64,000 bases of DNA from Pelodera strongyloides (lineage: Eukaryota; Nematoda; Chromadorea; Rhabditida; Rhabditidae): positions 1 through 64,000 of the forward strand of contig JAANDG010000555.1 of the NCBI GenBank assembly GCA_036852015.1, given 5' to 3'. The position numbers and the translations under genes were made by a program. The number at the start of each line of letters is the position of its first letter. The stretch's first letter is position 1. Below the pieces are notes generated by a model that made no database searches, was not told the origin of the DNA, and saw only the letters and a program-made list of their open reading frames with translations. This document shows, piece by piece, positions 1 through 15,036 of the stretch.

Positions 1-295
1 CAAATCACCAATGTTCTTTTATGAAAGGGATCAAAGAACATATGGAATTTCTCAAAACAAAAACATGATTTTAAGAAACTCCAGCTTGTTTGTGCACACG
101 AGTGTCTAAAACTAATATTATAACTATACATTCTGTTTGGCACATACAACCAGCCGGGGTGGTTATTTCCAGTCACCTATGGTGGGGAGTGAGGCATGAT
201 TGAAGCACATTCTGATTGAATGGCGGGAATAGCTTATTCTAATCATACTTATTTTCATGGGAATGTAGTTTTCAAAACCCGGCTGTAGCACCGAT

Positions 296-710
296 TTAAA
301 GGGACAGGCCCACGAGAATTTTTTCCCCAATTTAATTGTACAGAATGGCAGGAACTTTAGAAATATTACTGTAAAAGCCGCATTTCTTTGCAGCTGAAAC
401 TCGAAGAATAATTCCCGGCAAACTGATCGGCCATTTACCGTAGTCAGAGTCAATTTTTGCGCTTTTCGGAGGGCAGTAAGTATTGAAACTCCTTGTTATA
501 ATCGTAGAAATGACTTCATTCTTTTAATCATGATTGGGACGTTTATAAACGTAAACCCCATTTTGACGTGGACTGCGGTAACTGCAATTGCGGGGAATAA
601 TAATCTGGCGGTTCTAGGTGAAGAAATGCGGGTTTCACAGTCATATTTCTGGTAATCGGGACACTCTGTGCAAGCAAATTGAGCAAAACTTTTTTCTCGC
701 GGCTCGTCAA
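296..710. mobile_element. Palindromic MITE, family P1 (ends AGGCCCACGAGAA)
   Basis: The left end TTTAAAGGGACAGGCCCAC and the right end, which contains CTCGCGGCTC, are imperfect reverse complements. The two arms pair over roughly 200 bp and share a segment around GAAATATTACTGT. Related copies lie at 2646-3105, 15943-16393 and 50324-50781. No protein is encoded, so this is a non-autonomous element. Palindromic elements with TTAA or TTTAAA targets are known in C. elegans; assignment to a named family would need a repeat library. Confidence 0.7.
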
Positions 711-1164
711 AATTCTGACAAAATAGGAAAATAGGTATAACAGCCAGGGTTTGAAACAGATTTGGGATAAATGCATCCCCACGCATCATATGCAAATGGA
801 TGTGATCAGAATAAAAAATCGAGCTCACTCAATTCAAACATATCAATCCAGTCCATTTCAAAATACACCTATTCTTTACACCTATCAGCCTTCACGTTGA
901 TTATTATCTCTTGCTTGTTTTTAAGAACTATTGTTACCTGAATCCTACAACCTTCTAACAAACAAAATAAATTATAACACCTAACGGTGAAACTCGAGTG
1001 GTGCGCGGCGAACCCGTGTCCCTGGCACAAAACGTTGGCGTAGCAATAAGTAGGCGCGACGAATTACGGAAAATGCAAACAATGATGCAGAATCAGATAA
1101 AATGGTGCATGGCGACTTCGCCCTATCGTCGCCAGTCTTTTGCTGAAGTGTGCTCGATTGAATT

Positions 1165-1542
1165 TTTTGATGACTCTGCTTCTCCGTCACAAATATGGTA
1201 GGATGCTTTGGTAGCAATTTTTTTCCAAATTTCAGGCGAAACATTCGCGCACTTATCAGCAATTTACCGTGGCCAGTCATAGACAAAAATCTATCGTAGT
1301 TGTCACGCCCATCCGTGCTGATTCGACAACAACGAAATTGCCGTGCCCAGTATGCCAAACATGCGTGGCAACTGTGGTGGATTGTTGGGTATGAATGGCT
1401 ATGGTAAATCGATGAATACTGCGTGTTTTGCGCCTGGAAATTGAAAAAAAAATGAATCCTACCATATTTGACACGGAGTATCAGATTGAGTCAGCTAAAA
1501 TAGGGGTTACCTGAAATGGGCCTGACCCTTTGAACTTGTAAA
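1165..1542. mobile_element. Palindromic MITE, family P6
   Basis: The arms share TGATGACTC/ATCAGATTGAGTCA and CAGCAATTTACCGT/ATGGTAAATCG. The right end reads GGGGTTACCTGAAATGGGCC followed by TGACCCTTT. Better preserved copies are at 15037-15450 and 23400-23772. The left end here is eroded. Confidence 0.55.
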
Positions 1543-2035
1543 TTAGGCCATGTGAAAAGAGTACAATATTTTATCGTGGAAAAGAGTACTTGAATGGAAA
1601 GTTTGGGTTTCATCATGTCTTAAAACTACGAAAAAGGCCAATATTTGAATCGGATGCTATAAAAAGTGAACAAAATCCTGTGTTTATTTTCAAATCCGGC
1701 ATATTTAATACCCAAACTGGCTATTTCTTTTAATGTCGTCCATTTTTTGACAGTAATTTGTTAAACAGCAATGCCAGTTCCAGGTGTTAGGCTCTGCAAC
1801 TTCAAAAAAGTGGGCATATTCCAGAGCTTGCCATGCCATGCTGTTAAAAATCGGAAAGCTAATGAAATAAAATAAATGCCAGGTTGGGTATTAAATATGC
1901 CGGATTTGAAAATAAACACAGGATTTTGTTCACTTTTTATAGAATCCGATTCAAATATTGGCCTTTTTCGTAGTTTTAAGACATGATGAAACCCAAACTT
2001 TCCATTCAAGTACTCTTTTCCACGATAAAATTACT
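1543..2035. mobile_element. Palindromic repeat, family P5
   Basis: This is a long inverted repeat. The left arm (about 1543-1715) runs through TTTTATCGTGGAAAAGAGTA and the right arm (about 1875-2035) returns its reverse complement TACTCTTTTCCACGATAAAA. A second copy is at 3763-4258. There is no coding capacity. Confidence 0.65.
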
Positions 2036-2146
2036 CCTTCCAGTTAAAAGCTTTTGCATTGTAAAGCATGTCTTTCGGAACTTAATACCATCATCTTTCG
2101 ATAAAAGGAAACCATTCGAGCACTTCATTCTCGTGAGCCTCCTCCT
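2036..2146. mobile_element. Half copy of palindromic MITE, family P2
   Basis: The sequence from TTACTCCTTCCAGTTAAAAG to GAGCCTCCTCCTTTAA matches the right arm of the complete palindrome at 18166-18557. The left arm is missing and is replaced by the P5 palindrome, which suggests a nested or chimeric insertion. Confidence 0.55.
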
Positions 2147-2339
2147 TTAAAGAAACTTCAGATTGTTTGTGCACACGAGTTTCGAAAATTAATTGCAACT
2201 TGGCACATGCAACCAGCCGTGGTGGTTATTTCAGGTTAGCTATGAAGGCGAGTGAGCGAGCGAGGCATGATTGAAGACTAGTTATTGATCGATTGCCGCG
2301 ATTTTTTTGTTATAATTATGTTGATTTTCATTGGAATGT

Positions 2340-2645
2340 ACAACGCGAAACTTTGGCCGGTGCGCCGCCTACAAACAACGGGTGTGCCCAGGCATGACGG
2401 CCGACCCCCCATTCCTGGCGTGGTGTGGGCGGCGCACCGGCCCAGGATGGGCCGGGTGTAGGCCTGAGGACGGCGATCTTCAACTTTCGTGTGTATTTTA
2501 GTTCACCTACACCACGCCTACACTCGGCCCGCACCAGGCGCACCAGCCTCCCACCTTTTCTGTGTCTGTCGAGGCGTATGGGCGAGGCGTAGGCGAGGCG
2601 TAGGCCCACCCTTTTCGGGCCCAGTGTATGCCGGGGCCCGACCAA
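2340..2645. other. GC-rich island in an AT-rich background
   Basis: About 300 bp of clearly GC-rich sequence with short internal direct repeats (GGCGAGGCGTAG) and inverted segments (GGTGCGCCGCC, GGCGGCGCACC). It interrupts the left part of a P1 palindrome. The open frames on both strands look like base-composition artefacts; no domain is recognisable. Confidence 0.6.
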
Positions 2646-3105
2646 GTTTCCTCACTGTAGTTTTTATTTTCGAAAATCCGTTCAAAAGCGCAAAATGTCC
2701 GGAACTTCAGAAATATTACTGTGAAAACCGCGTTTCTTTGCACCTAGAACTCACAGAGTTATTCCCCAGCTAACTGTTCGGCCAGGTACCGTAGTCAACA
2801 ACGTCAAAATAAGTTTTTACGGTTTATGTCGGATTATTTGCATTCTTTCCCTGCACAGTAATTGTTAAACGAATGAAAAACATTCCTACAATTATAAAAA
2901 AACGTTTCCAATAATGTAATGCCATAAAAGCGCAAAAATCGATTCTGACTACGGTACCTGGACGAACTGTTTGCCGGGCCGCCGGGGAATAACTCTGTGA
3001 GTTCTAGTTGCAAAGAACTGCGATTTTTACAGTAATATTTCTAAAATTCCGGTCATTCTGTGCAAGTAAATTGAGGAAAACTTTTTTCTGGGCCTCTCCA
3101 TTTAA
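2646..3105. mobile_element. Palindromic MITE, family P1, left end lost
   Basis: The arms share ACTCACAGAGTTATTCCCC with its inverse AATAACTCTGTGAGTTCTAG, and TTCAGAAATATTACTGTG with its inverse. The left terminus has been replaced by the GC-rich island. The right end is at about 3100 (GGGCCTCTCCATTTAAC). Confidence 0.6.
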
Positions 3106-3305
3106 CTGGTTTCTGGAACGCAGTCAGTTTCATATCTACAGTAACAGTAATGTAGTAACTCCAATTCTCTCCCCGAGTTCGCAGTTGCCGCATTTCTTGT
3201 CTTGCCAAACATTTTCAAAACACTATGCTTTATAAATTAGACAGATAATAAAAATACAAAGTATATGTATAATACATAAAGGCCAAAACGGTGACCACGC
3301 ATTTA

Positions 3306-3757
3306 ATGAGGAGGCTCACGACATATAAGTGTACGATTTCTTTCTTCTTATCGATAGGTGATGATATTTGCTTCCAATAAACATGCCTTATGATTATGAA
3401 GCAAAAGCTTTTAATTAGAAGGAATAAATTAATATAATGCTTAGAATTCTATCAAAATTTTTGACAGTAGCCTTTGTGTCCCGAGGGTATCTGGCTCTTA
3501 TTGTATGTGTCCCGAGGGTATCTAGCTATATTTGCACCTTTATTTTCTTATTTTAAGTCCCCAGATACCCTCGGGGCACACACAATTACAACGACTATGG
3601 TAAAACAATTTGATAGAATTCAAAGCATTATCCTGATGTATTCCTTCTAATGAAAAGCCTTTGCTTCATATGGCATGTTTTTTGGAAGCAAATACCATCA
3701 TCTATCGATAAGAAGAAAGAAATCGTACACTTAGATCTCGTCTCGTGAGCCTCCAGA
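3306..3757. mobile_element. Palindromic MITE, family P3
   Basis: The outer arms GAGGAGGCTCACGA and TCGTGAGCCTCC face each other. Inner arms share TTTCTTCTTATCGATA and CCCGAGGGTATCTGG with its inverse CCAGATACCCTCGGG. Non-coding. Confidence 0.65.
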
Positions 3758-3762
3758 TGTAA

Positions 3763-4626
3763 ATTAGCTCATGTGAAAAGAGGACAATATTTTATCGTGG
3801 AAAAGAGTCCTTGAATGGTAAGTTTGGGTTTCATCCTACTTTAAAACTAGGAAAAGAGAACAATAGTTGAATAGGTTGCTATAAAAAAATTTACTCTATG
3901 CAGAGGTTATGCTCAAACTAGGCCTTTGTAATGACCAGCTGGCCTTTCGATCATGCTATTACTTTCCTATTTTCACCAGGCTACTCTTTGGTCTGGAATA
4001 CACATTCTCTGTTTATTCTATGCGAAAATCTGTTTCAGAGTCTACCGCGTAGTGAAGTTTTCGAGCTAAAATCGGAAAATTATTAGCATAAGTGAAAATG
4101 ACCAGTTTGGTTATTACAAAGGCCTAGTTTGAGCATAACCTCTGCATAGAGTAAATTTTTTTATAGCAACCTATTCAACTATTGTTCTCTTTTCCTAGTT
4201 TTAAAGTAGGATGAAACCCAAACTTACCATTCACGGACTCTTTTCCACGATAAAATTCTATATTTACGATACGTCCATAGTGACTATCAAGCATTTTTAT
4301 TACAATACATGCAAACTAAATTTCACATTTATTTGCCATGGAAAACTTTTTTCCGATGCGCTCAGCTCAAATGCATACCGTAAAGCCGCAAATATCCTTG
4401 TCGTCAATGCAAATTTATCGGGAAATTATAATGCGATTAAAATTTGCATATATAGCTTTGAAATCTGCAGTTTTATGGTATACATATGCGTTGAGCGCAT
4501 TGGAAAAAAGTTGTCTAGGGCGAATAATGGTGAAATTTAGTTTGTATATATTGTAATAAAAATGCTTCATAGTCATTATGAACTTATCGTAAATATAGGT
4601 TTATTTTGATGGGCCTGTCCCTTTAA
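3763..4626. mobile_element. P5 palindrome inserted into a P4 palindrome
   Basis: 3763-4258 is a complete P5 inverted repeat; its arms carry CAGAGGTTATGCTCAAACTA and the inverse. The following 4259-4626 is the body and right end of a P4 element (TGATGGGCCTGTCCCTTTAA), whose left end is missing. Complete P4 copies are at 61976-62368 and 62551-62947. Confidence 0.55.
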
Positions 4627-5206
4627 ATTTATTTAGATGTCACAGAATTCTATAATAGTATTCCATCAGCACACGGTGCACACTGAAAAAAAGGTTGATA
4701 ACATCTCCACAACGGAGAAATGTGATTTTTTAATCCAAGATTCACCAGAGTGTTTCTAATTTGATTTAACTTTAATCCTTCTATTTTCAAAAAAGGAAAA
4801 AGTTATTTGTATCTTTTTATTTCTTTTATTAATGAATTTCCAAAATTTATCGATCGACATAAACCACTACGATTTATGACTTCTGTATAATCGCGAGGGG
4901 TTCTGTCTCTGCTAGAATTTTCTGGGCATATCCAAACAAGCACACACTTCGCTTATTGGCTTATTCAAATTAAGTATTACCAGTAATGTATATATTAATA
5001 ATTATAAATTAAAACAGAGAACACAACATTTTTATGAAAATATCTTTTTTTTTGCGTCACAATATTCCAATGATAATGGTCCATTAGCACACGCTGCACA
5101 CTGAAAAGGATTTTTTTTGTTGATAATTGATGAGAACGGGGCCATGAAAATTGTCTATGCAATTGTTTTGTCGAATACAGTGGCAGAACATTCCTCGTAA
5201 TGAAAT
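4627..5206. other. No gene seen; 3' flank of lectin copy I
   Basis: AT-rich sequence without a convincing coding exon. The 5090-5206 part resembles 22680-22765 downstream of lectin copy IV (shared TTAGCACACGCTGCACACTG), so it belongs to the duplicated unit. Confidence 0.5.
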
Positions 5207-6129
5207 TTAATTTGAAATGGTTATAAGAGTTTCGTCTGCTAACCGCAACAATCGAATGAATGAAGTAGAAGAGAAACGCCACGAACCTATCGTGGCTTCC
5301 GTTAGCGGCGCGGGAGGCGGGGGAGGCGGGGGTGAACGGCACCCGGCTCCAGAGGTATCCACACTCTGCTCGCAAACGGCTCCATAACCCCACCAATGAA
5401 TGGGATTGGCCATCCAAGTATATTCATTCTCAGCGAAGTGATCCATGTTAATCTAAACACAAAACAAGGGAATACAAGAAGAGATTTCAAAAACCGACTG
5501 TTAAAGCGCTTTATCGAATGACGAGTAGTCAGGCGTTAGGCCGTCAGGCGCAAATTTAGTCAGTCGCAAAGGAGAGAAATGTTTCCGGCGCAAATATAAA
5601 GCGACAAATGAAGCTCCACTTCAAATTTTTTATTGAAGTACCGACTGGAATGACTTACAACAGCTGCACTATTGCCTCCATTGATCGGTGAAACCTTTCT
5701 GAAGTTTCTATAGTCCAAAGGTTCATGGTATTTATTGAGCCATTCGCCGCCATTTATGTTGTTGCTTATTTTGTGAAGTCCGATCCAGAGGTGCTAATCG
5801 AAAAAAATGCTTAGAACATTACACATGCATATTAACAAATTAACACAGGCGTGTGCACTTAACACATCCCATACACTCATACACACACCGTATTTATAGT
5901 AAAAAAAACGAACGCTGTCCCATTGAAATCTTGGGTAAGGTCGCTGCCGGATTGAATCCGCGCGGGACGGTTGTAAGTATCCAGCAACTTTCTTGTACAG
6001 TTCTGTGTAAAAAAAATATGAGGTTTCATAATAATATAACTAACTGGAACATCAATAAAACTCTAGAGTACCACATATAGATTGGGGTGGCCGCCAAAGC
6101 AACAAAGGAACGCAGTCACAGGAACGCAA

Positions 6130-6320
6130 CTTGGAACCGTCCCCTGAGGCCGGTTCCAATAAAATTTAACGCTGGGGTAGGTTAGAGGCGTCTCCTCTTT
6201 AGCGTGCTCTCTCGGATTTCTCTCGCAGCCTGTCAAAATCAGAGAAAGCGAGAGAGCATGCTGAACAGGAGACGCCTGTAACCTACCCCAGCGGTAAATT
6301 TTATTGGAACCGTCCCCTGG
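6130..6320. repeat. Short palindrome with GGAACCGTCCCCTG arms
   Basis: The arms GGTTCCAATAAAATTTAACG and TAAATTTTATTGGAACCG, and GCTGGGGTAGGTTA and TAACCTACCCCAGC, are inverted around a short centre. It looks like a small non-autonomous element inside the lectin copy I intron. Confidence 0.6.
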
Positions 6321-6530
6321 AAACCAGAGTGCCTTTCCCATGGCCATGTCTACTGCACTCCGCTCTCTAGCTCCGCAGTGAAAAAGTAACGAAACTGAGC
6401 TTACGTAAGTAGTTAGTGCATCTTGTCTTGTCGAGCTATTTGTTTCGTGGAGGATTTGAAATGTGACTAGAACTATATGTACGCATTTTAGGCAGATAAA
6501 TTAGTTGCGAAGTGATTCCAGATCCTACCT

Positions 6531-8036
6531 TCTTTATTGGATACAATCATTCTTGTCAAATCGTACTTACCAAGTCAAAGTTGGTCATAGTTTATCTGAA
6601 ACATTTGCATCGCCATCGGGCGTTCCACAGGGATCTATACTCGGTCCTCTTCTGTTCCTGTTATATGTTCGTGAACTCCCCTCACTACTGTCTATTCATC
6701 CATCTATACATGTACGGATGTTTGCTGATGATATCAAGCTATATGCAGTTAGGGAAAAAGGTGATACTGTCGTAGAAGCCAAATTACAAGGATCTATTAA
6801 TATATTCTCCAATTGGTGTACTCAGTGGCAACTCAATATTGCACCTACCAAATGTTATTATCTTCGATTAGGACGTTCTCCTACTCCATCCTCTTATTCT
6901 GTGAATTCCGTGGTCATAAACCCCGTCGATACCATTCGAGACCTTGGGGTATTCTTTGACAACAAAATGTCCTTCCAAACACATATCCAAAAGGTTGTTT
7001 CCTCCGCAATCTCCAAAGTTCACCTTTTATTTCGTTCACTGTCTGTAAAATCGCCCGAAATTTATCTTACTGTATTTAATTCTTATGTTATCCCATTGTT
7101 AGAATTTTCTGTGCCTGTTTGGAATCCTCATCATAAACGTTTGTAATTATGCTTGAAAAAGTACAACGCTTGTTCACCAGATTACTATATTACCGTTGTC
7201 ACTTTGTCCGAAATAATACCTTTTCTTTGCCATCCTATGCCTGTCGTTTAGAAATGTTTCACTTGAAATCGCTCACAGTTCGTCGTGCTAATATCGATTT
7301 GTGATATCTCTTTAGGGTGCTAAATGGCTTGGCTCGGTTGCGTCCAAGCAAATATATTGTTTGGAGGCCCGGGTTCGGCCGGAATCGTTATTTTCAGCTT
7401 ACAACTCCGTTCACACGCTCAAATGCTCTGTTGCACTCGTTCTTTCACAGAGTGACTAAATGGTCGCGGAAGTTGCCACCAGATATTTTGGAGCTCCTTC
7501 TGTGGACACATTCAAAGCTCGCTGGAAAAACTTGATATAATAACTCTCTTGGACCTTAATATTCCCCGTTGAATTATCTGGCATATTAACCATGACTATT
7601 CCACTTGGCTTGTTTATACACCTATTCGATTTACCCGAACAATTTATGTGTATGATTGCTTCTGGGCGAACACACTTCCACTGAAATGCCTATGCCAGTT
7701 AAACCCATTGTGTAGCAAATTGGATCGCACAGTCAATTCACTTCACACGTGTCACAGTTATAAATGCAAGTATTGCGCCTAGGTCGTTCGGTGAATTTAG
7801 CCACTGACGTAACCCTGGGTCTGTGCACGCTTATGTGTGTTAGTGACGATAGTGTCCAGCTGCCGGGTTTACAGTGCTCGGCTAACTACCTTTGTTCGAT
7901 GCCCCAGCATTTCCGCTTACCTTTACACATGTACCTTATGTCCCTTATTACCGTTTTTCTGTCTTCACTGTATTTATTGTCTTAATTATGTATGTTTGTG
8001 CGCACCTTTGTGGTGTAATAAATTATTATTATTATT
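6531..8036 (+). mobile_element. 5'-truncated CR1/Jockey-type LINE with (TTA)n tail
   Basis: The frame starting upstream of 6600 encodes reverse transcriptase motifs: SGVPQGSILGPLLFLLY, then the catalytic MFADDIKLY, then the thumb region to about 7146. The frame is then broken by a stop, and further domain-end remnants follow in other frames (NGLARLRPSKYI, PFTRSNALLHSFFHRVTKW to about 7530). The 3' end runs GTGGTGTAATAAATTATT then TTA repeats. The 5' end is truncated inside the polymerase domain and joins host sequence GATCCTACCT. Broken frame and truncation make it a dead copy. Confidence 0.8.
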
Positions 8037-8342
8037 AATTGCTTCATTTTCGTAGTCACACCTTATTGTCGCGAGTGTCACATCCAGTCCAAGATTGGTG
8101 CATGCTCGGATGGCATCATCATAATTACCCCAAGCGACAACAATCTAAATTTGTTTAGATTATAAACTAAGATTTATCATCTCTCTCTAAGCACTAAATA
8201 ATCTGTTGTGACTCAAACAATATGATGACTCGTGACATTCCTTGTAGCAAGATCCATTTGCGTAGTCGAACCCGTCCTTGCATTGTGCATTGGCAAAATA
8301 TACGAATGTAAAGAATAAGCAGAACGATGTCAAAAATGACAT

Positions 8343-9190
8343 CTTCAGGATTTCCGATCAGAGTGTAACATACAACAAATGTGTTTGTTTATATATGGGC
8401 ATAGGAGGGCACCAGTCGATTTTATGGAGTTCGAAATGTTTCTAATAAACAATACCAATAGAGACGGAATTTAGCTATTTTCTCACCCATAAATCATATC
8501 AAAGGCTCGCACGAGCTATATCCAAATTTCATAGAGAGCCTCATGTTGTAGATAGTCTGCGTCAATACGTTCACATTTGGGTGGATTGCCCAGCGAACAT
8601 ACGAAAACATCCATAACCCTGCACAGCGAAGCGACAATAGCACACATTTTTGTCAGTCATATCGCTATTTTTGCCATCTATGGCATAAAATCCAAGGAAA
8701 TTATTGCGCACACTAGTAACTAGCAAGCTATAACATCAATACAATTGTGCAAGGCTTGAGCACTTGAGAGGAATCGAACTTGTCAACTTGACTACTAGCA
8801 CACTGAATCAGCGCCTTTGACCCATCGGCCATCAAGCGCTTGTAGTAACTGTGAAAAGTTGAATAAGTGCCATCCGCGCACCCATTTCTTCCCGGGACAA
8901 TTGAGCGCCAGTAAATAGCTGTTAGCCAGGCGATTTTTTTTTGAGATTTGGGAACAGAGAATGAAAAAAAAAATTCTTACTGGCTTTTACATTTTCAAAT
9001 AATCAACTAAAATCAAGGGAGAAATCTTACTATACTTGAAGACCGATCGCGACCGCTATAATTTGTAAATAAAAGACCGGCCGCGACCGCTTACTTATAA
9101 TTTGTAAATAATCATATTCTGTGATTTGAGGCGTTTTCGCAGCTATGTTGCTATGTAGCACCAGTGGGTGCTACTTTAAAGCGAAGTCGG
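8343..9190. other. Upstream flank of lectin copy I, including a tRNA-like sequence
   Basis: The sequence is closely paralleled by 14363-14960 upstream of copy II and in part by 20337-20770 upstream of copy III. It contains a tRNA-like stretch at 8758-8841 but no convincing exon. Confidence 0.5.
8758..8841 (-). ncRNA. Degenerate tRNA-like sequence (pseudo-tRNA)
   Basis: On the minus strand there is an A-box-like TGGCCGATGGGTCAAAGGCG and a B-box-like AAGTTCGATTCC, and the ends pair (AGCGCTTGA with TCAAGTGCT). The arrangement resembles a type II (Leu/Ser) tRNA, but the anticodon stem does not form five pairs. I treat it as a relic or tRNA-derived repeat. Confidence 0.45.
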
Positions 9191-9531
9191 CTCCTTTCTC
9201 ATGAAGTGCGCAAATGAAGTAAATGGGCGCAGAACAAGAAATTATCCTTGTCCTTTTTGGAAAGCAATATTTCATGCAAAATGGACAGTGGCCAGGCGGG
9301 GTCGAACCAAGGAACTCTCGCAGCGTGTCCCCATTGTACGATTTCAGTCGAGTCCACTATATGGCGAATCGTACAAGTACATTTATTTCCATACAAAATG
9401 CCAAAATGCTTTTTTTTGCCTCGTTATTTTTCCTGTTTCTATTCACTTACGCTGTTTTTGATGTTGTTTTCTGTAATAACACTAGTTAAACAATTTTTTG
9501 ACGAAAAAAACCCAAATTGGGTACCTTTCGC

Positions 9532-9955
9532 TTTAAAGGATCGCAGTCACTACAAATTCGTATTTTTTATTCACATTTCATTAAATATTCAAATATGTGA
9601 AGGAAACTACGATTACGATTCCAGCACTAAAGTACGGCTAAACGAACTCAGGGAGAGAAATCCCCGTGTATGAGTTTTACTAGTATACCGTAGTTTATAA
9701 TTGCCCGTATAGAGTTTCATAATAAATACTCTGCAGTGATAAACCACGCGCCAGGTGTAACATCTCCAAGTACCCCTGGGAATTGCATATATGCACCGCC
9801 GACGGTCATTTACCAATACCCATTTTCATTGATTTCTCTCCCTGAGTTCGCTTTTATGTGACTTTTTACTGGCTGCATATTGTTTTATAAATCGTCTTGC
9901 ATCTAATAAAAATAGAACAAAAAAGTTGAATTTGAAGTGACTGCCTTCCTTTAAC
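9532..9955. mobile_element. Palindromic MITE, family P8
   Basis: The left end TTTAAAGGATCGCAGTCACT faces the right end AAGTGACTGCCTTCCTTTAA. Inner arms share ACTCAGGGAGAGAAATC and its inverse. Other copies are at 10913-11353, 17690-18108 and 50778-51200. Confidence 0.7.
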
Positions 9956-10912
9956 TCATTCTTTTTGAGAAGGTCTCGTGGCGCCACCTAATTGTAAGAT
10001 GTGGATCAGCCCGGACTCTTTCCACGACTAGCATATAGCCTAATTTTATTCATTTATTTTATTCAAGTGCCATCGGTATTGCTTCTTGTCAATCAGATTC
10101 AGTTATCCGCTGTTTGCTCATTGGCATGCCAAATTCACACCAAACCGCTTATGTCGACCATATTTGTAGGTAAGATTTAATACCCTTTCGGAATACAGCA
10201 GGAGTAGGGCATGCGGTAAGTGTTTATTATTTCCGGAAATTGCTGAACCAGGACATCATCGTTTATCATTTTTTCATTTATACTTTTAAAAATGTATATT
10301 ATACTTACAAGGGGTCGGCAACACCGTAAGGTAAGCGATCCGAAATTGCACCTCATGGGTAAAGAAGTATGGTGAATAAGAGTAAAACATGATTGTAAAT
10401 TTTCGGAACGCTCACCTTACGGTGTTGCCGACCCCTTGTTAGAATATTATGAATAACCTTACCTTACCCTTTTCTCTCCACTGAACTCCCGCCGTGGGCG
10501 TCTAACTGACGAGACCCACCATGGTAAAGTTCCTCGTACGCGACTGGTGTCGAAACGGGGTACCATACTCTTACTTATATATTGTCAAATTATATCGTTG
10601 ACTATTGTCCTTGTGTTTTTCAAGTACAGTTTTTCTTCCTTATATGTACGGCACTTGTTTTAGAAAGGGGCCTCCGGAGTCTGGCACATTCTACAATACT
10701 ACCCGCAAGTTAGCTTTATTCACTGACTCGGCGAAAGAAAAAAAATCTGTTCCGAGTGCCTCTTTTATTAAAATATTAAACGTGAAATTTTAAAACAGAT
10801 CACTGAAACATAAAACTTTTATTTTTATGTACTTTTATTTTTATGTTTTTATGTCCGTTCAAAGTTTCAAAGCGCTCCTTCAGCAAATACTGCATGCTGA
10901 AAGAAAAGTTTT
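9956..10912. other. No gene seen; contains a small palindrome
   Basis: At 10308-10440 the arms AAGGGGTCGGCAACACCGTA and TACGGTGTTGCCGACCCCTT form a short inverted repeat. Part of the flank (CCTCGTACGCGAC to CGAAACGGGGT near 10530-10560) is paralogous to the P2 insertion site near 18160-18570. No convincing exon. Confidence 0.5.
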
Positions 10913-11285
10913 GTTAAAGGATCGCAGTCACTACAAAATCGTCGTTTTTCTTCGAGTTTACTCGTATTTAGTAAAGAATAGAGACAAATACTTTACCAAA
11001 ACCGAATAATTTGAATTCCAACTCAGGGAGTGAACAAGTAGAAAAGTAGTTCTAGTTAACTACCGCAGGATCACGAAACGTGTTCATACAGCTGCTTCCC
11101 GACCGGGAGTATGCAAATTATTTCGGCAAATATCTGCATATTATATCTTTACATATACTGCAAGGGTCTGCAGGCATATCACTACACGTTTCATAATCCC
11201 GCGGTAGTTAAGTAGAACTACTTTTCTACTTGTTCACCCCCTGAGTTGGAATTCAAATTATTCGGTTTTGGTAAAGTATTTTTCT

Positions 11286-14362
<3,077 letters not shown>

Positions 14363-14691
14363 CTTCAGGATTCCGATCAGAGTGTAACATACAACAAACC
14401 TACTTATATATGTGCATAGGAGGGCACTAGTCGATTTTATGGCGTCCATAATATTTCTAATAAACAACACCAATAGAGACGGAATTTAGCTATTTTCTCA
14501 CGCATAAATCACTCAAAGAAATTAGCGACACACCCATATCCCGCACAGCGAAGCCGCCAATAGCACACATTTTTGTCAGTCAAATAGTTTGTCCGCCATA
14601 GGCTATTTGGCATAAAATACAACGAAATTATTGCGCACACTAGTAACTAGCTAGCAAGCTATAACATCAACGCAATTGTGCAAGGCTTGAG

Positions 14692-14771
14692 CACTTGAGA
14701 GGAATCGAACTTGTCAACTTCACTACTAGCACACTGAATCAGCGCCTTCGACCCATCGGCCATCAAGCGCT
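14692..14771 (-). ncRNA. Degenerate tRNA-like sequence (pseudo-tRNA), unit II
   Basis: Nearly identical to the copy at 8758-8841. It has TGGCCGATGGGTCGAAGGCG as an A-box-like element, AAGTTCGATTCC as a B-box-like element and pairing ends, but the anticodon stem is not convincing. The matching sequence in unit III is cut near 20795 by a TTAAAGGGATAGG element end. Confidence 0.45.
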
Positions 14772-15036
14772 TGCAGTAACTGTGAAAAGTTGAATAAGTG
14801 CCATCCGCTCAGCCATTTCTTCCCGGGACAATTGATAGCTGTTAGCCAGGCGATTTTTTTTGAGATTTGGGAACAGAGAATGAAAAAGAAATTTTTACTG
14901 GTTTTTACATTTTCAAATAATCAACTAAAATCAAGGGAGAAATCTTACTATACTTGAAGACATGGTCAAATGAATAAGAAGTACTGTGCGGGGCATGAAC
15001 ATGAAAATGTTCAAAAAATTGAAAAATAATTCCCTT

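Larger units (their letters stand above)
5207..8342 (-). pseudogene. Secreted C-type lectin, copy I, broken by a LINE
   Basis: Exon 1 (8342-8237) encodes a signal peptide beginning MSFLTSFCLFFTF, then CKDGFDYANGSCYKE. Exon 2 (8154-about 8036) encodes the first lectin helix (AWGNYDDAIRAC). Exon 3 (5793-5659) gives HLWIGLHKIS and ends at GTAAGT. Exon 4 (5452-5207) gives DHFAENEYTWMAN and GAVCEQ, then a proline-rich tail. A LINE at 6531-8036 removes the exon 2 splice donor. The extra exon found between exons 2 and 3 in copies II and III is not found here. These CLEC proteins are secreted, and members in C. elegans are often linked to immunity; that role is only inferred here. The exon 1 to exon 2 frame does not close with a canonical splice, as in copies II and III. 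Confidence 0.7.

Noticed and set aside
2328..2773. Open frames in the GC-rich island as genes
   Set aside because: High GC lengthens frames on both strands; no motif, splice or start support.
4211..4556. Open frames shared by 4338-4556, 62117-62302 and 62621-62839
   Set aside because: They recur because they lie in copies of the P4 palindrome. They have no start or domain support.
9280..9370. tRNA gene on the minus strand (GGTTCGACCCC B box)
   Set aside because: Only the B box and a few pairs fit; no convincing D arm or anticodon arm.
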